Both the position numbers and the translations under genes were made by a program. The notes beneath the pieces were generated by a model. It worked only from the letters and a program-made list of their open reading frames with translations. It had not been told where the DNA came from and searched no databases. A DNA stretch of 5,180 nucleotides from positions 1 through 5,180 of the forward strand of contig JASJAL010000267.1 in the NCBI GenBank assembly GCA_030067055.1, written 5' to 3'. Shown here piece after piece: positions 1 through 4,880 of the stretch. How positions within the stretch are numbered: the first letter of the stretch is position 1; the number at the start of each line of letters is the position of its first letter. Source of the stretch: Kiloniellales bacterium (GTDB lineage Bacteria > Pseudomonadota > Alphaproteobacteria > Kiloniellales > JAKSBE01).

Positions 1-218
1 TCGGCATCGGCGGCCGGTATCTCGTATTCGTACTCGCTCCGGGTGGCGCCGACCGAAACGCCTTTGACGGTCAAGAAGCCCTTGTCGTCGATGGTGCGCA
101 CGCGAACAGTGCGCTCCTTGACCGTCGACAGATAGCCCTGGCGATAGCGCGTGCCCTGGGCCATCACGCGCCAGTCCTCGCCCGCCACTAGGAACTTGCG
201 TTCGATTTCTTTGGCCAT
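1..218 (-). CDS. CYTH-domain protein (probable inorganic triphosphatase), 3' end missing
   Basis: The gene starts at ATG 218 and runs off the left edge, leaving 72 codons. The N-terminus carries the CYTH/triphosphate tunnel signature EIERKFLV (residues 4-11), which contains the ExExK metal and phosphate-binding motif. Further expected strands follow: YRQGYL (25-30), RTVRVR (36-41) with alternating basic residues, FLTVKG (48-53) with the tunnel lysine, and YEYEIP (63-68) with alternating acidic residues. Family knowledge: short bacterial CYTH proteins beginning this way, such as the Nitrosomonas europaea type, hydrolyse tripolyphosphate; other members are class IV adenylate cyclases or thiamine triphosphatases. 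Triphosphatase is the likelier activity, but the substrate cannot be read from this fragment. It is the second gene of a minus-strand operon, 13 bases after the stop of the upstream gene, with its Shine-Dalgarno overlapping that stop. No C-terminal CHAD domain can be assessed. Confidence 0.9.
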   Translation of the reverse strand, partial: MAKEIERKFLVAGEDWRVMAQGTRYRQGYLSTVKERTVRVRTIDDKGFLTVKGVSVGATRSEYEYEIPAADA

Positions 219-222
219 GCCA

Positions 223-233
223 CCCCCTCTCCT
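223..233 (-). promoter_or_regulatory. Shine-Dalgarno of the CYTH gene, overlapping the upstream stop codon
   Basis: Read on the minus strand, the purine run AGGAGAGGGGG precedes the ATG at 218. Its AGGAG core (233-229) overlaps the TAG stop of the upstream gene (234-232). Ribosomes finishing the first gene would stop directly on this site, so the two genes are probably co-transcribed and translationally linked. Confidence 0.7.
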
Positions 234-840
234 AATTTGGCAGCGGCACCGGCTCCATGCCGATGACCCGCTTGATGGCACGTAGATAGTTGACGTTCTC
301 GTAGTCCTCGAGGCCAAGCATGCGCTTGGCTTCCAGAATCGCCGGTATGTCCGTCGCTTCGACCGCCACCGTCTGCAGCCCGGCGCCGTTGATCCAGACC
401 TCGGCGTGTTCGGTGATGCAATCGTTGACGGTGAAAGCGAAGCGCCGCTTGAACACAGCTACCGCAACCAAGTCGCGATGAGGACGGATGATCCCATCGA
501 GGTACTGGTCCAAGGTGTACTCGTCGCGATCGAGGTCAGGCATGGCGACCCCGAAGGCCGGGAAGACGTCCGTTACCAAGGTCTCGGCGGCCATCGGAAA
601 CGCGCCCTTCATGCGCGGGCGCCATTGCTCCAGGCCGTCACGCTCCCCGACGAGTACCTTGATGTCCATCTTAGCGTCGCGGATCTTGGTGTTGTTCTCG
701 TCGTTGCCGGCCGAGACGATGTAGACCTCGTCGCTTTCGCGGATGCCCTGGCATGGCGAGACGCGGCGCATCCGGGTCTCGACCATGCCGAAGTTGCGCG
801 CCCAGGTGCGGAACTCGAAGCGCGGCTCGATCTCGTTCAT
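232..840 (-). CDS. Divergent CYTH-like protein, 202 aa, function unknown
   Basis: I do not recognise a named family, but several features fit a CYTH (triphosphate tunnel) fold. The N-terminus EIEPRF (residues 3-8) aligns with EIERKF of the downstream gene, so the ExExK motif becomes ExExR. The stretch TKIRDAKMDIKVLV (51-64) gives alternating basic and acidic strand residues. KRRF (131-134), EHAEVWING (144-152) and VAVE (158-161) resemble the second half of CYTH domains, followed by a C-terminal helix NYLRAIKRVIG (184-194). There is no signal peptide or membrane segment, so it should be cytoplasmic. The start at ATG 840 has a weak AGAGAG ribosome site 9 bases upstream and lies about 20 bases downstream of the predicted transcription start. 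It is the promoter-proximal gene of a two-gene operon with a clear CYTH gene. Sequence reading makes the frame secure; the fold assignment is inference, and activity may differ or be lost. Confidence 0.8.
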   Translation of the reverse strand: MNEIEPRFEFRTWARNFGMVETRMRRVSPCQGIRESDEVYIVSAGNDENNTKIRDAKMDIKVLVGERDGLEQWRPRMKGAFPMAAETLVTDVFPAFGVAMPDLDRDEYTLDQYLDGIIRPHRDLVAVAVFKRRFAFTVNDCITEHAEVWINGAGLQTVAVEATDIPAILEAKRMLGLEDYENVNYLRAIKRVIGMEPVPLPN

Positions 841-866
841 CGCTGGCTACTCTCTGTAGACGAGTG

Positions 867-894
867 ATTATAGAGCCAATGGCCGCGCTGTCTT
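867..894 (-). promoter_or_regulatory. Sigma70-type promoter of the CYTH operon
   Basis: On the minus strand there is a consensus -10 hexamer TATAAT (872-867). Sixteen bases upstream is AAGACA (894-889), which matches four of six bases of the TTGACA -35 box. Transcription would start near 860, giving a leader of about 20 bases before the ATG at 840. The perfect -10 in GC-rich surroundings and its placement make this credible. Confidence 0.6.
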
Positions 895-1038
895 GGTCCG
901 GCGAGTCGCGCGCTGCGTCCGTTTGATCGTTCAATTGGTGGGCTTGCTGGGGGGTGAGCTGGCTATCAGGACGGTATCCCGCTTCATCCTTCCCTGACCC
1001 TGGCTGTGTGAAAACGCGGCCAATGCTAAGCTTCTGTT

Positions 1039-1049
1039 GGTAAGTTACC
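1039..1049. repeat. Short palindrome, possible operator
   Basis: GGTAA-G-TTACC is a perfect inverted repeat with 5-base arms and a single central base. It lies about 110 bases upstream of the chosen methyltransferase start. Such symmetry fits binding of a dimeric repressor or activator, but an 11-base palindrome can also occur by chance. Confidence 0.3.
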
Positions 1050-1097
1050 GGGGGATTGGATGAAGCGCCTTGTTGAAGTCGTTCTCTCACGCCTGCG

Positions 1098-1130
1098 GAT
1101 CACTGCCTAGATGCCATCTAATGCGTGATC
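1098..1130. promoter_or_regulatory. 33-bp dyad upstream of pcm (operator or leader hairpin)
   Basis: Two inverted repeats share the same centre at C1114. The inner one is TAGATG-C-CATCTA (1108-1120, perfect). The outer arms are GATCAC (1098-1103) and GTGATC (1125-1130). Only the four bases between inner and outer arms on each side (TGCC and ATGC) fail to pair. As DNA it looks like a binding site for a dimeric regulator. As RNA it can fold into a 6-bp plus 5-bp stem with a 4x4 internal loop and a GCC loop. It ends 26 bases before the GTG start at 1157, which places it in the leader of the operon. Its presence argues against using the earlier in-frame starts at 1070 or 1121. Confidence 0.5.
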
Positions 1131-1147
1131 GAGCTCGTCATCCAAGT

Positions 1148-1152
1148 GGTGA
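1148..1152 (+). promoter_or_regulatory. Ribosome binding site supporting the GTG start of pcm
   Basis: GGTGA sits 4 bases upstream of GTG 1157. The other in-frame candidates (TTG 1070, ATG 1121, ATG 1274) have no comparable purine-rich site at a usable distance, so this is the best-supported start, although the site is only moderate. Confidence 0.45.
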
Positions 1153-1156
1153 AGCC

Positions 1157-1909
1157 GTGAGCCAAATCATCAACTCACTCGTACGCCTAGCGGCGCCGGG
1201 ATTGCTGATCTTACTTTCAACGATATCTGAGGCGGCAAACGACGAGGCTAGGCTCTCGAAAGCGCGCGAAGCGATGGTCTGGAAAATCGAGCAGCAAGTT
1301 CGCTCGATCAGAAAAATCGTCGGGGAGGAGGGATTCTCACCACCGGTGCTGCAAGCTATGCGTACGGTAAAGCGTCATCTTTTCGTTCCGGAGCGTCTCC
1401 GTTGGATGGCCTACGAGGACCGACCGGTCCCTATCGGCTACGGCCAAACGGTCTCCCAGCCCTTTATCGTGGCTCTCATGACACATTTGCTCGACATCCA
1501 CGCTGATGACGCCGTTCTGGAGATCGGCACCGGCTCGGGATATCAGGCGGCCGTGTTCGCGCTGCTCGCGCGGCAGGTCTGCACGATCGAGATCATCTCC
1601 GAACTGGGATCGGCGGCTTCTGAACGCTTAACCCAACTGGGGCACAAAAACGTCCGCACCAAAGTCGCTGACGGATACCACGGCTGGCCCGAATGCGGAC
1701 CCTTCGACGCCATCGCTGTCACAGCGGCGGCCGACCATGTACCGCCGCCGCTTGTAAGGCAGCTAAAGCCGGGTGGTCAGATGGTCATCCCTGTGGGCGG
1801 GAGTTTCGCGACACAGCACCTGACGTTGGTCAAGAAGACAATGGAGGGCCAGGTCACGACGCAGCAAGTCCTGCCGGTGATCTTCGTTCCCTTGACCCGT
1901 GCCGAGTGA
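1157..1909 (+). CDS. pcm: Exported protein-L-isoaspartate O-methyltransferase
   Basis: PCMT transfers a methyl group from S-adenosylmethionine to L-isoaspartyl residues in age-damaged proteins, starting their repair. With the GTG start the protein is 250 residues. Key segments are YEDRPVPIGYGQTVSQP (86-102), the conserved substrate-side motif of PCMTs; VLEIGTGSGYQ (120-130), the AdoMet-binding motif I; DGYHGWPE (172-179); FDAIAVTAAA (183-192); LKPGGQMVIPVG (203-214); and the terminal VIFVPL (241-246). The N-terminus looks like a signal peptide: R10, a hydrophobic core at 11-23, and a likely cleavage SEA|AND after residue 26. About 40 residues precede the point (ATG 1274, residue 40) where cytoplasmic PCMTs of about 210 residues begin. 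The insert after MVWKIEQQVRS resembles exported proteobacterial members of the family as I recall them. It overlaps the next gene by one base. Family assignment is secure; export depends on the start choice. Confidence 0.9.
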   Translation: MSQIINSLVRLAAPGLLILLSTISEAANDEARLSKAREAMVWKIEQQVRSIRKIVGEEGFSPPVLQAMRTVKRHLFVPERLRWMAYEDRPVPIGYGQTVSQPFIVALMTHLLDIHADDAVLEIGTGSGYQAAVFALLARQVCTIEIISELGSAASERLTQLGHKNVRTKVADGYHGWPECGPFDAIAVTAAADHVPPPLVRQLKPGGQMVIPVGGSFATQHLTLVKKTMEGQVTTQQVLPVIFVPLTRAE

Positions 1910-4371
1910 TGTTGACCCACCTCGCGCTCGCGGTGATCTCAGCGGCAATCCTAGCCTACGAGGTTCTGCTCGTACGGCTGTTTGCAATTACGCAGTGGCA
2001 CAACTTCGCCTTCATGGCGATAAGTATCGCACTGCTCGGCTTTGGGATCAGTGGCGCAGTTCTCGCCCTATTTCAGGGTTGGCTTCGCGCGCATTTCTGT
2101 GCCGTGTTTTCGGGCTGCGCGACGCTCTTCGCCGTCACTAGCGCAGTCGCGTTTCTGCTGGCGCAGCGGCTGCCTTTCAACGCACTTGAGGTTGTTTGGG
2201 ATCCGGCCCAACTTTTCTATCTGGGCCTGATGTACCTCTTACTTGCCGTTCCCTTCACCAGCGGCGCGACCTGTATCGGGCTGGCCTTCGTCCGTTATCA
2301 AAGAGAGATCGGTCGTATCTACCTTTCGAATCTCCTGGGTTCGGGGGCGGGTGCGTTTGGACTCCTGGCTGCCCTGTTCGTGCTGTCGCCAACGGACAGC
2401 CTGGGCGCGGTGGCAGCGCTGGGGCTCTTGGCGGCCGGGCTCATGGCGCTGGGCAGTCGATCGGCGCGTCTGCTTGCTGCAGTCGGTGGCGTTGCCTTTT
2501 TTGGGGTTTTCACCTGGTCGGCCTTGCCGCCGGCGTGGCTGGGGCTGCACGTCTCCGAATACAAGGGTTTGAGCCGCGCCCTGCGCGTGCAGGACGCGCG
2601 CTTGCTGGATGAATACTCGAATCCCCTCGCGCTGCTGTCCGTCGTCGAAAGCCCGACGATCCCTTTTCGCCATGCGCCGGGCCTCAGCCTGCAAGCCCCC
2701 GCCTTGCCGCCGCAGCAGCTTGGCGTCTATACGGACGCCGACTCGCTTACGACGATCAACGCTTTCAACGGGAATCTGGAGTCTCTTGCACATCTCGACT
2801 ACTCGACAGACGCGCTGGGCTACCGTCTGACAAGGCAGCCCAAGGTTCTGATCCTCGGCGCAGCCACCGGACGATCGGTGCTGCAGGCTATCCAAGGGGG
2901 AGCCGCGCAGATCGACGCGGTCGAACTAAATCCGGACATGATTCAGTTAGTCCGCAAGGATTTCGCGAACTTTGCCGGGCGCATTTACGACCGCAGCGAC
3001 GTGACGGTGCATGTTGCCGAAGCGCGACGCTTTGTGACGGCTTCTTCCGAAAGCTGGGACCTCATTCAAATGCCCCTCCTAGATTCTTTTGGGGCGGGGA
3101 CCGCCGGCAGTCGCGGGCTGAGCGAGAGCTATCTTTTTACGGTGGAGGCCTATGAGACCTACTACAACCATTTGCGGCCCGGCGGCTGGATTAGTATCAC
3201 GCGCTGGCTCGATCTGCCTCCAAGGGGCACGCTGAAGCTCCTGGCGACAGCACGACAAGCCCTCGAAAAGGCGAAGGTCGCAGATCTGGCCGATAGCTTC
3301 GTGATGGTTCGCGGGATGAACACGGTCACCCTGCTAACAAAGCGAGGACGGGTAACCGGGCACGATATTGCCGTGATCAAGTCCTTCGCCAAGGGCAGGT
3401 CCTTCGATCTCGGCTTCTACCCGGACATGCCAAGAGATGAAGCCAATCGTGCCAATGTCTTGACCGCCCCCTACTTCTTTGACGGCGCTCAGGCCCTGCT
3501 CGGTCCCAATCACCAAGCATTCGTGGCGCGCTACAAATTCGACATTGCGCCGGCGACCGATGATCGCCCCTATTTCTTCAGGTTCCTCAAGTGGCGAACG
3601 CTTCCAGAACTGGTTCGCCTCAGATCCCTTGGCGGAGCGGCAATGCTGGAATGGGGAGAGATTGTTGTCGTGGGCACGCTCTTGCAGGCGCTTGCGCTCA
3701 GCGTCCTGCTGATTCTCCTGCCCCTACGCCTTGGCGCATTCGTCCAAAAACCAGCTGGAGCGATAGTCCGAATCGGCTTCTATTTCTGCCTCATCGGCCT
3801 TGCCTTTCTTTTCATCGAGATCGCCTTTATCCAGAAGTTTATCCTGTTCCTGGGCCATCCGCTTTACGCTGTCTCGGTCATGTTAACGGGGTTTCTTGTT
3901 TTTGCGGGATTCGGTGCCGGCATCTCTGCAGCCGTGGCACATCGGATTGAGAGCTATGGCGGCGGGATGGGACGGGTGTCAGGCATCTCGGCAATTGATG
4001 TCGCCGTCCTTGGCATTGTCGGAATTGGCCTGATCTACCTGACGACCTTACCGGAGATCTTCGAAGCCCTTTCGGACCAGCCCGATGCGATACGCATCCT
4101 AGTCTCGCTGGCCTTGGTGGCGCCGCTCGCCTTTTTCATGGGAATGCCCTTCCCAATTGGTCTGTCATACGTCTCGCAAGAAAACCCGGCTCTTGTACCC
4201 TGGGCCTGGGGAATCAACGGATGCGCCTCCGTTGTGAGCGCCGCCGCCGCGGTGCTTCTGGCCATGCATTTTGGCTTCTCCGTCACGGTTCTTATTGCCG
4301 CCGGATGCTACGTGACCGCCGCCTTTGCCTTTCGAGCCAGAGTCCCCAGGTCCGAGGGCACCCCTACCTAG
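1909..4371 (+). CDS. Polytopic membrane protein with a central spermidine-synthase-like domain, 820 aa
   Basis: The start is ATG 1909, overlapping the pcm stop (TGATG); no Shine-Dalgarno is visible, so it is probably translated by coupling. The frame stays open upstream to 1693, but that part lies inside pcm. I see about 14 membrane segments: seven at roughly 4-205 and seven at roughly 584-808. Between them lies a soluble region with a Rossmann-type AdoMet/aminopropyltransferase-like core: VLILGAATGRSVL (313-325), DAVELNP (336-342), AEARRFV (370-376), WDLIQMPLLDSFG (383-395), SESYLFTVEAY (405-415) and HLRPGGWISITRW (421-433). ATDDRPYFF (549-557) closes this part, a string typical of this membrane family. 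Canonical spermidine synthase GGGDG and the catalytic YDVIxxD motif are altered, so polyamine synthesis is doubtful and the substrate is unknown. Basic residues cluster in loops 56-62, 129-136, 183-188, 607-621, 679-689 and the C-tail, which places the central domain in the periplasm. Confidence 0.88.
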   Translation: MLTHLALAVISAAILAYEVLLVRLFAITQWHNFAFMAISIALLGFGISGAVLALFQGWLRAHFCAVFSGCATLFAVTSAVAFLLAQRLPFNALEVVWDPAQLFYLGLMYLLLAVPFTSGATCIGLAFVRYQREIGRIYLSNLLGSGAGAFGLLAALFVLSPTDSLGAVAALGLLAAGLMALGSRSARLLAAVGGVAFFGVFTWSALPPAWLGLHVSEYKGLSRALRVQDARLLDEYSNPLALLSVVESPTIPFRHAPGLSLQAPALPPQQLGVYTDADSLTTINAFNGNLESLAHLDYSTDALGYRLTRQPKVLILGAATGRSVLQAIQGGAAQIDAVELNPDMIQLVRKDFANFAGRIYDRSDVTVHVAEARRFVTASSESWDLIQMPLLDSFGAGTAGSRGLSESYLFTVEAYETYYNHLRPGGWISITRWLDLPPRGTLKLLATARQALEKAKVADLADSFVMVRGMNTVTLLTKRGRVTGHDIAVIKSFAKGRSFDLGFYPDMPRDEANRANVLTAPYFFDGAQALLGPNHQAFVARYKFDIAPATDDRPYFFRFLKWRTLPELVRLRSLGGAAMLEWGEIVVVGTLLQALALSVLLILLPLRLGAFVQKPAGAIVRIGFYFCLIGLAFLFIEIAFIQKFILFLGHPLYAVSVMLTGFLVFAGFGAGISAAVAHRIESYGGGMGRVSGISAIDVAVLGIVGIGLIYLTTLPEIFEALSDQPDAIRILVSLALVAPLAFFMGMPFPIGLSYVSQENPALVPWAWGINGCASVVSAAAAVLLAMHFGFSVTVLIAAGCYVTAAFAFRARVPRSEGTPT

Positions 4372-4428
4372 GCCCTATGAAGCAAGCTGCCCGTCGGCTC
4401 GCGCCGCCGCAATCCGAGACGTGTCGGA

Positions 4429-4468
4429 GACCCGGGACGAGCCGGCTAGTGGCTCAGGCACCTGGGTC
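4429..4468 (+). repeat. Nested stem-loop downstream of the pcm operon
   Basis: GACCCGGG (4429-4436) pairs with CCTGGGTC (4461-4468) over 8 bp including one G-U. Inside it, GAGCC (4439-4443) pairs with GGCTC (4451-4455) around a 7-base loop. The hairpin lies 58 bases after the stop at 4371, where a terminator or mRNA 3' stabilising structure would be expected. No U-tract follows, so it is not a standard intrinsic terminator. Chance pairing in GC-rich DNA is possible. The rest of the 4372-4565 gap shows no convincing promoter. Confidence 0.35.
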
Positions 4469-4555
4469 CTGCCACATGCCGTTGTAGCGCTTTACATATT
4501 GATGCTTCTCTGGGGTGAGATAGCTGCTAACGTGCCGCTTCCGCTGGTCTGTCCC

Positions 4556-4560
4556 GGAGG
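4556..4560 (+). promoter_or_regulatory. Strong Shine-Dalgarno of the small membrane protein
   Basis: GGAGG, continued by GGTGA, sits 5 bases before ATG 4566. This is one of the strongest ribosome sites in the window, and it fixes the start of a short gene that might otherwise be doubted. Confidence 0.75.
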
Positions 4561-4565
4561 GGTGA

Positions 4566-4853
4566 ATGGCACGAAACCAACATCATGCGACCCTGGGCGT
4601 GGTCAGCTTTGGCTTTGCCATGGGCACGACCTCGGCTCTTCTCGTGTTCGTGCTCGGAGTCATGGCGGCCTTCTTTGGCTGGGGCCTGCCGGTGGCCGCC
4701 GCGCTCTCGACCTTGTTTATAGGCTTCGGGCCGACCTTCGTCGGCAGTATCGCCGGGGCCGTCTGGGCCTTCGTCAGCGGACTTATCACCGGCCTGATGA
4801 TTGCTTGGTTTTACAACCGCTTCCTGCTTCAGCGTCAGCTGCCGCTGCGGTAA
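4566..4853 (+). CDS. Small holin-like membrane protein, 95 aa
   Basis: The protein is almost entirely hydrophobic, with two to three membrane segments at roughly 9-33, 34-50 and 60-83, a polar N-terminus MARNQHH and a basic tail (R85, R90, R95). The segment from F51 to N84 contains FIGFGPTFVGS (51-61) followed by W67-x-F69-V70, G72, G76 and AWFYN (80-84). This pattern matches a widespread group of small bacterial membrane proteins automatically named 'bacteriophage holin', whose usual form is YxGY..T..GS..G..WGF.DG...G...AWLYN. Here Y and G positions are replaced (F51, A68 and S71), making it a slightly diverged member. The holin label is historical; no phage genes surround it, and its function is unknown. 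It has a strong ribosome site, stands 194 bases after the previous gene, and is convergent with the protease gene to its right. Confidence 0.8.
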   Translation: MARNQHHATLGVVSFGFAMGTTSALLVFVLGVMAAFFGWGLPVAAALSTLFIGFGPTFVGSIAGAVWAFVSGLITGLMIAWFYNRFLLQRQLPLR

Positions 4854-4859
4854 AGCGGC
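4841..4859. terminator. Weak hairpin between convergent genes
   Basis: GCCGCT (4841-4846) can pair with AGCGGC (4854-4859) around a 7-base loop that contains the TAA stop of the small membrane protein. It lies at the junction of two convergent genes only 27 bases apart, where a bidirectional terminator would be expected. No T-rich tract follows on either strand, so termination activity is uncertain. Confidence 0.25.
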
Positions 4860-4880
4860 CCGTCTCGCGTCCGATCGATG

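Larger units (their letters stand above)
841..1156. other. Divergent intergenic region
   Basis: This 316-base stretch separates the minus-strand CYTH operon from the plus-strand methyltransferase operon. It contains the CYTH promoter, the palindrome at 1039-1049 and the dyad at 1098-1130. I see no convincing sigma70 -10/-35 pair for the plus-strand operon; the best -10-like strings (for example TAAGCT at 1027) are weak. A 16-codon reading frame at 1060-1110 is possible but unproven. No structured RNA or repeat element is recognised in the remainder. Confidence 0.6.

Noticed and set aside
406..867. Plus-strand 153-codon open frame opposite the 202-residue gene
   Set aside because: It is the antisense shadow of the minus-strand gene, has no ribosome site and no recognisable domain, and runs over the minus-strand start and promoter leader.
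876..1025. Inverted repeat CCAATGGCCGCG / CGCGGCCAATGC about 130 bases apart
   Set aside because: Only 10 of 12 positions pair, the shared core is a simple GC-rich word, and the spacing is too long for a clear operator or hairpin.
671..1090. Minus-strand 139-codon open frame
   Set aside because: It overlaps the first third of the 202-residue gene in a different frame, crosses the promoter at 867-894, and its composition (rich in Arg, Gln and Pro) looks non-coding.
1693..1908. In-frame extension of the 820-residue membrane protein by 72 residues
   Set aside because: It lies entirely within pcm in another frame, is polar and low in family resemblance, and the membrane protein has a natural start with hydrophobic N-terminus at ATG 1909 coupled to the pcm stop.
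2239..2895. Minus-strand 218-codon open frame inside the membrane protein gene
   Set aside because: It is antisense to a well-supported coding region, lacks a ribosome site, and is rich in Arg and Gln as expected from the complement of a GC-rich gene.
4377..4487. 36-codon open frame beginning ATGAAGCAA in the 4372-4565 gap
   Set aside because: There is no ribosome site before it, and its composition resembles random GC-rich sequence; it contains the stem-loop at 4429-4468.
4491..4530. Possible promoter for the small membrane protein (TTTACA with AT-rich bases after it)
   Set aside because: No -10 hexamer better than three of six matches lies at 16-18 bases spacing.
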